A stretch of DNA of 64,000 nucleotides from Hyalella azteca (GCF_000764305.2 NW_025944920.1:186001-250000), one strand, 5' to 3'. Shown: positions 45,413 to 57,641, counted from the first letter of the stretch. Numbers and translations are program-made. The notes: generated by a model not told the origin, from the sequence alone.

Positions 45413-46107
45413 CTGGGCATTTTGCTAGACTCGGAAGTTTCTATGAACAATCACATTGCCAAAGTTACTACCGCTTGTTTTGACGCTCTGCTACGAATAC
45501 GTAGCATCAACCGCTGTCTCTCGAGGCCGGATAGAGGCTCTCGTGTTGACGCTTGCTTTTTGGCGCTCTGCGACGAATACGTATCGTTAGCTGCTGTCTC
45601 TCGAGGCCGGTTCTCGAGGCTCTCGTGGTGGCGCTCTTTTTGACCAGATTGGACTATGCCAATGCCACACTCTATGGACAACGGCGCTGAACAAGCTGCA
45701 ATCCGTAATGAACGCTGCTGCGCGATTCGTGCGAAAATTCGACCACGTGACGGCGATCTCCAATAGCTGGCTGCATATGCAGCAGCGCACGCAGTTCAAG
45801 GTCGCTGTTTAGAAAGTCCGATGCTTTCACGGTCTGGCGCCTCCTTATCTCACGGAATGTCTGCAGCGCGCGTCAGATCTGCATCCTAGATGACTACCCT
45901 TGTCGTTACATCTACACGTCTATACCATTACGTCTAAAAAGTATCTTAATTGACGGTATATACTCGTATATACCGTCGGCGACAGGGCGTTCTCGGTCGC
46001 CGCTGCCTTATAATCTGGTACAGTATTTCGCCTTCCGTAACATCGGCTCCTTCGTTGCAGGTGTTGTCGTCGACGCCTAAAGACGGAACTATTTCGTAGA
46101 GCCTATG
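45413..46107 (+). pseudogene. second LINE family, reverse transcriptase C-terminal fragment
   Basis: Plus strand, in order: LGILLDSEVSMNNHIAKVTT, RIRSINRCLSR, RLDYANATLYG, LQSVMNAAARFVRKFDHVTA, FKVAV, FHGLAPPYL, TVGDRAFSVAA and a KTELF-like end. This is the thumb/connection order of non-LTR reverse transcriptases of the jockey/CR1 assemblage, a family different from the 14.6-kb copy. It is broken by stops and frameshifts, an internal direct repeat of about 47 bases (45485-45532 and 45563-45612, GAATACGTA...CTCTCGAGGCCGG) and a 40-odd-base insertion near 45927-45976. The catalytic core is absent. An AT-rich 3' tail continues to about 46270. Confidence 0.75.
45952..45977. repeat. 12-bp palindrome inside a small insertion in the LINE
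   Basis: GACGGTATATAC-TC-GTATATACCGTC. It lies within an insertion flanked by TATACC on both sides, which interrupts the VYT|VGDRAF coding region. Confidence 0.8.
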
Positions 46108-47843
46108 AATCAAGTGCCTAGTCATTTTTAGCTGTTTCCATCTTCTCTCGTGTCTATTTATTTTTTCGCTTGTTATTAAACCTATGTGCCCTCCATGTGT
46201 GAACGTGCTCTTAAACCATACGCCTCGCTAACTGATTCGCATAATAATATTAATAATAATACGATAAAAATTATCACCCCGAATTTGTATGTTACACAGG
46301 TTTAAGATAAAAAATTAATATACTATGTTTATTTCATGTGTACTACTTCTCGTCGCACGTGATAGGGGAAGGTGAGCTAAAAGATCCACACGGGCTTAGG
46401 TTACATGGACAACACCGCAGACGTGGCATCAGGCGAGATGCATCGTGACTTCACCATACCAAGAAGTCAGCTACCCTAGATGCTTCAAATTTTATGTTTC
46501 TGACCTTTTTATCTAGACGTGGAATTTTAGTGTAGGGTATAGAATGTTTAGCTATGACTTTCTCTTTATAATACAGGATTGTAGAGCTGTTATTGAAAAT
46601 ACCTTAAACTTTCGTCGCAAACGTTTATAGGTGCAGAAGACTCAGATACGCTCAATTTGCTTGTTTTTTTTTTTATTCATCCGTTTTTACATCCCATGAT
46701 CGTCAGAATAACTTCAAAAGTAATAGTTATTTTGACAATTGAACCTTAAAATTAGTCCAATGATCGTGGTGGAACGGCCTTTTTTTCATTTAATTTTCTA
46801 CAGGAGGCATGATTTTTGTTTAAACGTTAAGAAATGGTAGTCATGCGGTAAAAAAAATAATAATCCTACTTGAAAATTTCTTTATATATTATTTGTATAG
46901 TACTTGGTCAAATATAATTAACGATTGAATGGCGTCGCAAAAAGTTTTGTCTGAAATCATAATGATTTTTGAAAGGAGCTTTGTGCCATACCTGTGCAAA
47001 GAAAGTTTACTTATTAACGCGAACTTAACTTCGTATAGGCATTTCAAGGTTTACCGTTATTGAAGAACCGTAGATAACTGATCTTCAATAGAATAATTAA
47101 TGCTCTCTCTCTGATCCTCTATAGAATAATGAATGCTTACTCCTCTCTAAAATCTACCTCACAAAAAAAAAAAATCAGTAATGCAAATGAAAGCTGATAT
47201 TAGATGCCAATTGTGAAGTTAAGAGGATAAGAGCGGCATCAAGTTCCTTTGCTCGATCTTTCTACTGTTACAATTTACACTCAGGGTTCTTTCTTATTAG
47301 CATTTGCGGTCCTTACATATTTGATTTGCGCAAGATGATTATGTGCAGGTTTGAGAACGAATTGTACCATAGAGGGTAGGTTATTTATGAGCTATTCTTT
47401 AATCAACATTTGTGAAGTTCTTGACGTGTATTTCTATACAGTACAAGCTCATGTATTGCTACTTCATGCACACTTGTAGAGTCCCAGTATTTCTGAATAG
47501 ACTCGTTATAAGCATTCAGCTGCATGCCAAATGTAGATAATTTCGTTTTGTTATCGATTTATTAAGAATTTGCAAATTGTATACCTGCATTATTTACGAG
47601 GGACGAGAAATGAGATCCAGGCTGCAAAAACGAAATAATTATTTGGATATCCTTCTAATTTCGCGCTTAAACAATCTTTTCAATAAAAATATAAGTTAAA
47701 TCAATAAGTCATATATCCTCAAGTACGAAATGTTTCCTCGTGTTTAGCCCCGTTAGGGGTGAACAAACAGGCAATTTTATCATAAAAGTTTCATGATGGG
47801 AAATGAAGGACGTTCTTTGCAGCGGTCACTCGAGGCTTCACGC
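46108..47843. other. AT-rich non-coding sequence
   Basis: Starts with the LINE 3' flank. A short open plus-strand frame near 46392-46480 (GLGYMDNTADVASGEMHRDF) has a weak acceptor and is not called. If the exon at 47844 is real, its 3'-UTR lies here. Confidence 0.4.
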
Positions 47844-47916
47844 TCACTTAGCGGCCTTCTCAGCGCCGGGGGCTAGTGGCTGCACTGGCGTCGCTTCTGC
47901 CTTGTCATCAGGATAC
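47844..47916 (-). CDS. possible terminal coding exon of an unidentified gene
   Basis: Minus strand: acceptor CATTCAAACTGACAG, then a split codon and YPDDKAEATPVQPLAPGAEK, AAK and a stop. 73 bases, strongly GC-rich (third positions mostly G/C) inside AT-rich DNA, which is the usual look of a real exon here (compare lectin exon 2). The peptide resembles a Pro/Ala-rich, lysine-ending C-terminal tail; I cannot assign a family. The preceding exon was not found upstream (higher coordinates); it would have to end with two bases of a codon. Confidence 0.35.
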
Positions 47917-47941
47917 CTGTCAGTTTGAATGTTATTTTTAT

Positions 47942-48257
47942 TTAACAGATATTTTCATCTTTATATAAAATTTGTTTAAACCTTTTCAGTTTACAAAATA
48001 GTTTTGTTTGCTATAGAAGTAAATAACTTACTTAGCAAGTGTCATGCAGTTGTTTAGAACTATAATGATAACCATAATGCTGCTAAAGTGGTGAAAATTG
48101 ATTAACAGATAATTCCACCTTTAAATAAATTTGTTTAAACCTTATCAATTTACATAATAATTTTGTTTGCTATAAAAGTAATTACCTACTTATCTTCTGT
48201 CATGCAGTTGTGTAGAACTAATGATAACCATAATGCTGCTAAAGTTGTTATTAGAGA
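47942..48257. repeat. tandem duplication of about 158 bp
   Basis: Copies 47942-48101 and 48102-48257 share TTAACAGATA, AAATTTGTTTAAACCTT, TTTTGTTTGCTATA and GATAACCATAATGCTGCTAA with about 80-85% identity. It lies just upstream of the possible exon at 47844, hence within its putative last intron. Confidence 0.85.
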
Positions 48258-50194
48258 CGCTTTACCTCAATCAGTGGTGGAAGTAGTGCTTAGTTACATT
48301 AAGTAAATTTAAGCTCTGCATGTGAAGGAATATCCATGTATGAGCCTACACATATTTATTGGGCTGAACACTCACTTAGACTGACACGGCTGTCACATTC
48401 ATTCGTCTCGATGGTTTCTCGATCCCTGTTTCGAATAATAATTAGAAAATTCTATGCTATCTCACGAGCTAAGCGATGCCAGTGTTAATTTATTCTCGGA
48501 TACATACCTGCGAAGAGTATATATTCAGGACAAGAGTAATATATTCAGGAGGATTGGATCTGAAGTTGACGTTGAGACTCTTGGTGCATATGGCGTCCAT
48601 TAAAAACGAACACTGAATGCAATATCTTCGTAGATCTCGACATGAAAGATGCATGCTATGGGCGTAATATATTTGCCCACTAACCCACTAGTGAACATTA
48701 GATGTCCACAACAGAGAACCCCTTAATAATGAAATTTATCCTAATACTTTTATCTCTCTTTTTTTTTGTTGTTTAAATTCGCCGTAGTTGATGAAAAAAT
48801 TTGCCGAAAACCAAATGGATTGGGAAAAATATCTATGCAGATCTGTAGAGCTGTTGCGGTGATCCACGTGTCCTTGAACCTGCCATGCTTGCGCGACTAT
48901 TTTATGCAGGCATGCTGCGATAAGGGCGACTTACGTGCCCTCAATAAGGCAGTCTGGCGTGCGCTATGGCACCTCGCATTCTTCATTTATATCTGCTGCC
49001 ATCTGGCTAAATTACTGCGTACTATACCAATTCTTATATATAGTAAGAATGTATGATGCCTTTAAATTCTGATTGTAATAAAATTACTACCGGCGAAATG
49101 TGCGATCTAATTTTGTCAAGATAAGTTAAGCTACAGCTAGACGCCATACCATGATTGTAAAGTATCAAATTTAAAATGTTAAAAGGAGGTACAATGAAGC
49201 GACTGATGACCAAGTTAAAAAATTTTTATGTATACTCTTATTATTTTACCCATTGATGTGAAAAGAAATGTTAAACAAGTCTACAGTAAAAAGGAACCCA
49301 TTTTCATAAGAATGCATCAATGTGTTTTACTCGTAGTAAAATTCACGTAAAAGCCTATGAAATGCTCATGATTGACGTATCCCACTATAAAACATCGCTT
49401 GTCGAGCAATAATATCAATAATTATACACAAGACTTGAAAGAGAGAGAAACGTTCTTCATTTTTATTGGCGCCTATAACACCAGGCTTTTCCCGCTGCCA
49501 TCAATGTCAAGAAAACAGGAGCACAATGCGGGCTTGAGACAACCTATGGCTGCATTCTGAATCTTTCGCTGATCTAAAGTTATTCGATGCCAGGGCATTT
49601 ATGCTTCAAGTCTAGAATTAAGAGGCTTAGTTGAACAGATGTCTGTTGATCGGCTTAGGTCAGAGCGCTGTTGCAACAGCTTGTGTGCACGTGATGGCTG
49701 GCTGACGTACACATCCGCGGTCGAGGTACGAAGTTAGACAATCAAATGCAGCTCTTTTGGTGCGTTAAAAATAGATGTTGTCGTAAGAATTATTAAATAG
49801 TATTTATTATCAAACAATACAATAATTTTAGAATGAATAGTAAAATTAATAAATGGGAAATAATATACAATATTTAGAACTTGATTGCAAATCTGAGCAT
49901 CCTGATTTTGAAACTTATTCCGCTTTTTACCCCGTGAAACAAATTATTTTGAAGCATATATCCTAGCGGCTCCATCGCAATTCACTTTAATATACATTAT
50001 TATTGCTAATGAATGCATCTACAGTATTTGTGATCGGCACAGAAATGCAACGAAAATGATTTATTATTTTAGTGCCTAATTTATAGTTAAATAAAAATAT
50101 ATGTCCAATTTATTTATTGTACACAAAGTTCAATACATAAATTTCACTCAAGTAAACGGCGAACAGAACTGTTTTGTTTCAGTTCAAACCCGCA
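48258..50194. other. non-coding sequence
   Basis: A 96-codon plus-strand frame at 48766-49056 has Cys-rich, mixed sequence but no motif; its GC-rich centre also has a minus-strand donor-like GCAC|GTAAGT. Not called. Elsewhere AT-rich. Confidence 0.35.
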
Positions 50195-50475
50195 TCCTCC
50201 TCCCTCAGAACACGAACATATCCTCATCCCTCAGAACCTGAACATATCCTCCTCCCTCAGAACATCCCCCTCCCTCAGAACCTGAACATATCCTCATCCC
50301 TCAGAACATGAACATATCCCCCTCCCTCAGAACCTGAACATATCCTCCTCCCTCAGAACATGAACATATCCCCCTCCCTCAGAACCTGAACATATCCCCC
50401 TCCCTCAGAACCTGAACATATCCCCCTCCCTCAGAACTTGAACATGTCCCCCTCCCTCATATCCACCCGTCCCTC
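50195..50475. repeat. 26-bp minisatellite, about 10-11 units
   Basis: Unit CCCTCCCTCAGAACCTGAAC followed by ATATCC, with C/A and T/C variants and at least one shortened unit. Pyrimidine-rich on the plus strand. Confidence 0.88.
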
Positions 50476-52602
50476 AGCATCCTAACGCCACCATTCTTCC
50501 TGCAGTATACCTAAACATATCCTTCGCCTCCTCAGTACCATCCTACATAAGAAGTTCGCCCAGCGTCGTGTGATATGATTTCTCTTCGTGAAATTTTTGC
50601 GCTCGTTAAGCATCACAACTCATGCTTCAACTCTTCTCAGTGTTGAATTAAATATATAGACACATTACTTTTATCGTAGACATTATCTATAATCTATCGA
50701 AATTTTCTTCTCTGAAATCCTGCTTACGTAGCGATTGGAGTAAAAAGAAAACAAATAAAAAAACGTAAAAAACCACGTTTTCTTAACGGATAAAAAAGAA
50801 AAACATTAACTCTTACATAACATTAAAGTTATGTAGAATGTTATGCAAAAGTTTTTTATTTGTTTTATTTCATTGTGTTTAGTTTTGTAATCACCAGAAA
50901 AACGTGGTTTTCAAAAATGGTTTTTATATTTATTTATTTTCTACTTTTTAGTTTAGCAATTTTAGCAATTCAAATCATTTTCCGGAGTTGGCAACTCAGG
51001 ATGTTCGACAAAAAACTCGATTCCCAAACCGTGAGTTTTTAGGGTTTTTTAAATTATTACTTCTGATGATGAAATCTTGAATGTTAGGCAGCATAAGCAT
51101 GCATATCAAATTTCAAGTTTCTATAGGATCTTCAGAAGTGCTCTAAGTTAAGGTTTGATTTTTTGATGACTGACAGACACGAAACGAAAATACGAAAAAC
51201 GTGGTAAGATACACGATAACTATTGCACAAACCTTAGTGCAATTGGATATGGAAATTGATCATTTAGCTCATAATGTGCAAAAGTTACCTCTTTGATAAT
51301 AAGTTCGAAAATTTAATCAAATTCAAGCTACTTTTATTTTTAAAATAATTAATATCAGAGCTCGCAGGGGATCATGGTCTGATTGCCTTTTCGTTAATGA
51401 AGGACTTGAATTTTTAAAATTTATTTCAATACTTGATTTTTAATATATCTTCCAACCTGAGCACAAATGGATTTTTTTATGGGTCTTCATATTATCTTGC
51501 TGTTTTAATTTTTAAATGTTCCAATTTGTATTTCTAACGTACTCTCACCACCCGGTGGTTGTGGTGTGGAAGAAGAGACAAAAAAGAAAGCTCTCGCATG
51601 ATGAATATCCTTTGTTGCCCTCCATCTTGACCATCCTCACTCACCCCAAAAAGATGACTTCGTCAACCCTGAATAAAATTGTTAATTGCCATTGTTAAAT
51701 TTTTGCGATTTCGTAACAAGCATTCAGGTGAACGCTCGTGGTCCAAGTAATGTTACTAGGTCGTTCAGGGCCTGAGTACGATTCATTTACCTGGCGGTCA
51801 ACATTTTGAAATGAATTCGTACTTAGGTAAACTACAGTAAAGAATGGAACGACCGGCATGGCAATGTTTTATTCAAGACAAAAATTGAACGAATAAGGCG
51901 AAAAACAGTTTTAAATATCCAGAGTTCATACAAAAAATTTTCGTAACGATGAATATCATGGATGTTTTGGCAAATATAAATTAATTGTTGGCTAGTTGAA
52001 ACGCATTTTTCCTTGCACAGCGCAATGCCAGGTCTCAGTTAACCTTCAATTAAGGCTGAGACTCTGAACACCGTCTGTAATCAACAATTGCCTCCTAAAA
52101 AAGGGTCTCCTGGGCGTCAATTCTGTACGCAGCTCATCATCGCAGCATTTAGCTGACACTTGCCAGGGCCGTGTGTACCTTAACAAATGATCTGCGCCGT
52201 GTTTATTGTTCCAATGAGGAGAATTCTTCTTCTCATGGCAAGCGTTCCATCATTGTAAGTGGCTTGTTGTGCCGTCTCCACCAGTGCAGCCTGATTAAAA
52301 GAAAACAAATTGCGTCATCCGTGAGATGATATCATGCAAATAAAGGGCAGATCTGACTCACATGGCGTTGTACGACGCACGTCTAGTTAAAGAATAGCAA
52401 TAATATTTTAGTGGAATCTAAGGAGACGTCAACGCTTGTCACAGGTCGTCATGCAGAAATGGGCTTTGTATAGGAGTGCCTGGCGACCTCGATCTCGATG
52501 TGAACTTGACTTGTGATCTAAATTAAAACTCTGGGGGCGTGATCTGAACCATTGCGGTGCTCGAAAAGAACCTCAACGACGCTCGGCCTGAAACATAGTG
52601 GC
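50476..52602. other. AT-rich non-coding sequence
   Basis: No supported gene. Oligo-A/T tracts near 50755-50800 (AAAAAACGTAAAAAACCACG). Confidence 0.4.
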
Positions 52603-52734
52603 AGAAGATTTGAACTTCAGCAGCGTGGGCATCAAGCTTCAGCAGCAGGCGACTCAACCCGCAGCGGAAGAAGATTTGAACTTCAGAAGCGTGGGCATTA
52701 CGTTTCGTGCAGCAGGCGAGTTGAACCACACTTG
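52603..52734 (+). repeat. 66-bp direct repeat, 2 copies
   Basis: AGAAGATTTGAACTTCAG starts both copies (52603 and 52669), and both continue through GTGGGCAT and GCAGCAGGCGA. The 66-base spacing keeps a plus-strand frame open (EDLNFSSVGI/EDLNFRSVGI) that runs to a stop at about 52813. Whether it is translated is unknown. Confidence 0.75.
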
Positions 52735-53540
52735 GTGGGTGGGAGATTTTAGTCTCAGTGACGACATCGGCATCTTCAGTGGGCCACAAGTGAAGCTTCA
52801 GCTTTTATTCTAGCTTCATTGTTCACAGTATTCAATCTGTTGGAATATGTGAATATAATTTGCTACGTATTAATGCCTAAGTTTAATTATTGAAAAAACA
52901 CTAATTCTAGTGAAAATTGACAAATCTGTTGCATTCAGTCGCAGCTGGCGAATGGTCAAAATATGCACAATTTTTTGAAAATATTCCTTTTTTCGGTTTG
53001 ATTCATACTATTAATTGTTATGAATGTAATTGTAATTCATATTATTATGGATGTCATCGTAATTCATGCGCTCATCCATGCAGGTGTCATCGTAGCAACC
53101 TAATCGTCCTGATATTCCAGTGGTGTTCATTTAGCTTTGCATATAAATCGGGAAGTAGCTATAAAAAATATGTTCTTGGATAATTCAAGGTTAACATTTA
53201 CTACTCCGATCGAGTGACCAAGCTATGAATAACAAACAAATCACCCACTTAGCACCGTCGCTCAACCAGGGCTTTCTTCAAAATGCGCATACAATTTATC
53301 ACTTTTTAATAAATAAATAAACTGATTAATTCTCGCTGCTGATCTTTTTTAGAAACGTTTTGTTATCGTTATGCAACCTTTCATCATGTTTGTCAAAAGT
53401 CATTCAATTTCACGTTTTGATAATTGAGCAATAAAAATTTTCTGTTTTTAAAGCCGAAATTGAAGAAACCAACAAGCAAGAGTTTAGAAAGAGAGCCGAA
53501 ATGGAGGAGAATTGTGAATCAAGTCACGAAAAGTTCAAGA
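52735..53540. other. non-coding sequence
   Basis: Near 53015-53075 there are TATGAATGTAATTGTAATTC-like degenerate repeats. Nothing else. Confidence 0.4.
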
Positions 53541-53605
53541 ATCGGCAACAGGCCATGGGCCTATGTCTTCAACGCCGACACTTCTATTCTATTCTATTCT
53601 AATAG
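53541..53605 (+). mobile_element. LINE 3' end with (TTCTA)n tail
   Basis: GGCAACAGGCCATGGGCCTA, then TGTCTTCAACGCCGACAC and three TTCTA units. Same 3'-terminal motif as at 14.6, 16.6 and 60.3 kb; the hairpin AGGCC-ATG-GGCCT is perfect here. The preceding 100 or so bases are probably LINE 3'-UTR, but no reverse transcriptase part is left. Confidence 0.65.
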
Positions 53606-54213
53606 TGAGAACCTTGCATGGTACGCTGCCCAGTTTCCGTTGAATCATTTCGAGTTTGGCAATGAGTTTCCAGCCTGACTACTTAATAGACCAATTAATT
53701 ATTTGAAAGAATCCTGAAGTTTTGAGGACCATCTAGCTTGAAAGAGATAAAACCATCGAAATTATTGAAATACCTATCAATAGACCGGAACTTGAAATGG
53801 TACCTAACTAATTAGAAATAAACTAGAATTTATTTCTCGCGGTTTTCGAATAAAATCTGCAACAAATACGAAATTTCTGGTGTCCCCTTTTCATTACTTT
53901 GCAAAGACCCGTGGCTGTGCGTTGCTCGCGATTCTTTTAAATATAATTTTAAATAACCATAAAAACCTACGATATGGGGAACAATTGAAATTGGCGTTAT
54001 TGTCACACTCAAGCCGACAAAAAGGTAAAAAAAGCAAGCAAAATTGTGACGTTTAATGCAACGCAACACCGATCAGCATTGTGGTTTAGAAAGCCGAGCA
54101 TACCTAGAAGGCATTGACTTGAAGATAGAAAAGCAACTTCGAGCTGCGGAGACACCATATGTACAAGAGTCACGATGAGCTCCAGATTAACGATGATTAC
54201 CAGTTTTCCTTCT
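53606..54213. other. AT-rich non-coding sequence
   Basis: Nothing supported. Confidence 0.4.
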
Positions 54214-55344
54214 GAACGCGAGACTTATAGTGAACGTGAGACTTATAGTGAACGTGAGACTTACAGTGAACGTGAGACTTATAGTGAACGTGAGACTTAC
54301 AGTGAACGTGAGACTTATAGTGAACGCGAGTCTTATAGTGAACGTGAGACTTATAGTGAACGTGAGACTTATAGTGAACGTGAGACTTATAGTGAACGCG
54401 AGACTTATAGTGAACGTGAGACTTATAGTGAACGTGAGACTTATAGTGAACGTGAGACTTATAGTGAACGTGAGACTTATAGTGAACGTGAGACTTATAG
54501 TGAACGTGAGACTTATAGTGAACGTGAGACTTATAGTGAACGTGAGACTTATAGTGAACGTGAGACTTATAGTGAACGTGAGACTTATAGTGAACGTGAG
54601 ACTTATAGTGAACGTGAGACTTATAGTGAACGTGAGACTTATAGTGAACGCGAGACTTATAGTGAACGTGAGACTTATAGTGAACGTGAGACTTATAGTG
54701 AACGTGAGACTTATAGTGAACGTGAGACTTATAGTGAACGTGAGACTTATAGTGAACGTGAGACTTATAGTGAACGTGAGACTTATAGTGAACGTGAGAC
54801 TTATAGTGAACGTGAGACTTATAGTGAACGTGAGACTTATAGTGAACGTGAGACTTATAGTGAACGTGAGACTTATAGTGAACGTGAGACTTATAGTGAA
54901 CGTGAGACTTATAGTGAACGCGAGACTTATAGTGAACGTGAGACTTATAGTGAACGTGAGACTTATAGTGAACGTGAGACTTATAGTGAACGTGAGACTT
55001 ATAGTGAACGTGAGACTTATAGTGAACGTGAGACTTATAGTGAACGTGAGACTTATAGTGAACGTGAGACTTATAGTGAACGTGAGACTTATAGTGAACG
55101 TGAGACTTATAGTGAACGTGAGACTTATAGTGAACGTGAGACTTATAGTGAACGTGAGACTTATAGTGAACGTGAGACTTATAGTGAACGTGAGACTTAT
55201 AGTGAACGTGAGACTTATAGTGAACGCGAGACTTATAGTGAACGCGAGACTTATAGTGAACGTGAGACTTATAGTGAACGTGAGACTTATAGTGAACGTG
55301 GGACTTATAGAGAACGTGAGACTTATAGTGAACGTGAGACTTAT
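54214..55344. repeat. 18-bp minisatellite, 63 units without length change
   Basis: Sixty-two full units and one partial of GAACGTGAGACTTATAGT, all exactly 18 bases. Variants are single substitutions: GAACGC for GAACGT in about ten units, CAGT for TAGT in early units, isolated GAGTC and GGGAC. Because 18 is divisible by 3, long frames stay open on both strands (SERETY on one plus frame). There is no supporting gene context, so I annotate the array, not a protein. Confidence 0.95.
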
Positions 55345-55432
55345 GATCTCACAATAGCAGCGTCCGCTACTCCGGCCTCGCGTCTCGCGTGCCGTGATCG
55401 CTCGTCCAGATGTGCCTGCCACCGGACCCTTA

Positions 55433-55533
55433 TACGTGCTGCGTGCTGCGTGTTGCGTGCTGCGTGTTGCGTGTTGCGTGCTGCGTGTTGCGTGCTGCGT
55501 GTTGCGTGCTGCGTGTTGCGTGCTGCGTGCTGA
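55433..55533. repeat. 7-bp minisatellite (GCGTGYT)n, about 14 units
   Basis: Alternating GCGTGCT and GCGTGTT heptamers. It lies 90 bases after the 18-bp array, separated by a CpG-rich spacer. Confidence 0.9.
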
Positions 55534-56040
55534 GATTCTCGAAGGCTTTGCTGTGTGCGCTGCGAGATGTTCAATATTATTTTCTCGTTAATTAACCTGA
55601 GCCGGAACATTTAGAAAAATCTAATTGTTTCCTGGCTTTCGCTCCTTAACGCATTAAGTGCGGCTATGTCGTATTTAGGGTGTATTGCATACCGGTGTTA
55701 CGTGTACAGCACTCAATGTGTTAAATTACTGCGCTTTGCTTGAATAAAAAAAAAACAATAAAAATATATAAAAATAGTGAAGGTTAACTAGTTGAAACGA
55801 AGCGAGATTAATATTCAGTTTGGCGCTCTGTAATTTTGTTGTTTTAAGCCTTTATATAATAATCGTTGGAGTATGGCTATTAAATACGATCTTTCTAGCA
55901 TCAGCATACCAAATCGAAGAGAAAAATTTACTTCTTCGGTTTTTATTCCTACACTATCTCTCATACACTATAATAAAACATATTCTTAGGGAGTTGCTGT
56001 TGGTTCTATTATTAAAGTTCCCAGGTGTACTAACGAAGTA
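55534..56040. other. AT-rich non-coding sequence
   Basis: Nothing supported. Confidence 0.4.
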
Positions 56041-56190
56041 GCAGTGCACCTGCTAGTGCGTGTACTGCACCTGAGTAGCATTGCACCTGATAGTGCGTGT
56101 ACTGCACCTGAGTGGCAGTGCACCTGATAGTGCGTGTACTGCACCTGAGTGGCAGTGCACCTGATAGTGCATGTATTGCACTATCAGGTA
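56041..56190. repeat. 37-bp minisatellite, 4 units, ending in a hairpin
   Basis: Units at 56041, 56078, 56115 and 56152 beginning GCAGTGCACCTGATAGTGCG. The last unit runs into an inverted copy: ACCTGATAGTGCA-TGTAT-TGCACTATCAGGT at 56159-56189, a perfect 13-bp hairpin. Confidence 0.9.
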
Positions 56191-57479
56191 ATATTACACT
56201 ATCAGGATTGCAAGTAAGTGCACTCAGTGATATAAGTGAGGCATTTTCCAAATAATAGTAAATTTCCAACCTTGATCTAGTTTGGCCCAGCTTAAATTAA
56301 TTGTGCCTCAGTGCTTAGAGTACTGAGTGCAGAAAGTGTGTTACTATGTGGCAAAACGCTCCCTTATTTTTATAAGTGCAAGAATGGTCTTTTGACATTT
56401 TCGGGACTTTATATTCGTAAGTGTTGACTTATGAGCTAAAATTTTTCCAATTTTTAACCTTTTATGAAAAACTCTCAGGTTCATTAGGTGCGAATATTGC
56501 ATCCAAATCGTTAATCTTTTATGTGTTTTATTGACCATCGCTTGATACAAATACCTGTAAAAAGCTGCAATGAAAAGCCATAAAAATTGTTAGGTCTTCA
56601 ATGAAAAAATCTACAGATAAAACAAATCAAGCAACGTCGTATTAAATTACCTGTATTAACATTTCATTAATTATTTTAAGAATCGTTGCCCTAGTTTGAA
56701 TCTTGAGTGTGCGATGACTTGCCAGAATTCACAGGAAATCCTACTCACATTTCAAGTTCTTCTAATACGTATATAAAATCCTACCTTCACCTTTAGATCC
56801 CTGGGCAATATAGTGATAGTTGATATTTTTTGCAAAGGATTCGCGTTGGGCGACTATGATTTTAATTCTAACATTTCCGGGCCGATCAAAATTTGAAGTT
56901 GAGTTACGGAAATTTTGCTGGAGTTGGATACGAAACTAACTAAACAGCATAATCCTTTCAGCGGATTCATCGAGAAGCGATTAACTTTTTATGCTGGGGC
57001 TTAACCATTTGTGATATCTCGTTCACTTTGAGACAGTCGACTAAGCAATCAGCATAAAATTGCGTCAGCTTAGCTTATCAGTACGAAAAACTCTTGCCAA
57101 TAATCCCAAGATAGAGACGTCTTTGATGAAGGTACCAAAGACGCCTAATCTCGATGATTAAAATACAAATCTTCTCATTAACAAATGCACCATTGCTGCG
57201 CTCAATCGTGCATCGAGGCTGAGTGCTCATGCAGTCACTGTAGGATACAGCACAGCTATGCTCACTGTCTGGTTCAGTTCCTGTTAATTCCGAGCGAAGT
57301 AGAATTCGAAAGATGGCGCTAATTTTTTTTATTCTTCGGGAAGTACCTCAGGATTGCCATGCTCTAGTTCTTGGAGTAAAAGCTAAGAACGAGGTTGAAT
57401 TCTGATATTTTTCCTATTTTCGAGCCACATGCCACATGTAGTCGCCACTCAGCTGACGCCGGTGATGTGATTGTGTTGT
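56191..57479. other. non-coding sequence
   Basis: AT-rich; no supported gene. Confidence 0.4.
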
Positions 57480-57641
57480 CACCAGGATGTGTTAGAGGGA
57501 GAACATATCAGCGGCGCCACATCCCACCAGGATGTGTTAGAGAGCGAACATCCCAGCGGTGCCACGTTAAGAACATCCCAGCGGCGCCACATCCCACCAG
57601 GATGTGTTAGAGGGAGAACATCCCAGGCGCCACAGCAGATG
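57480..57641. repeat. compound minisatellite, 3 irregular units
   Basis: CACCAGGATGTGTTAGAG starts each of three units of about 45, 70 and 45 bases; the middle one has an internal duplication of GAACATCCCAGCGGYGCCAC. Confidence 0.85.

Noticed and set aside
54175..55533. A 452-codon plus-strand frame (SERETY repeats) and 411- and 375-codon frames over the same DNA as protein genes
   Set aside because: All three result from an 18-bp array whose unit lacks stop codons in those frames. There is no splice context or non-repeat domain, and the frame runs on into a second array.
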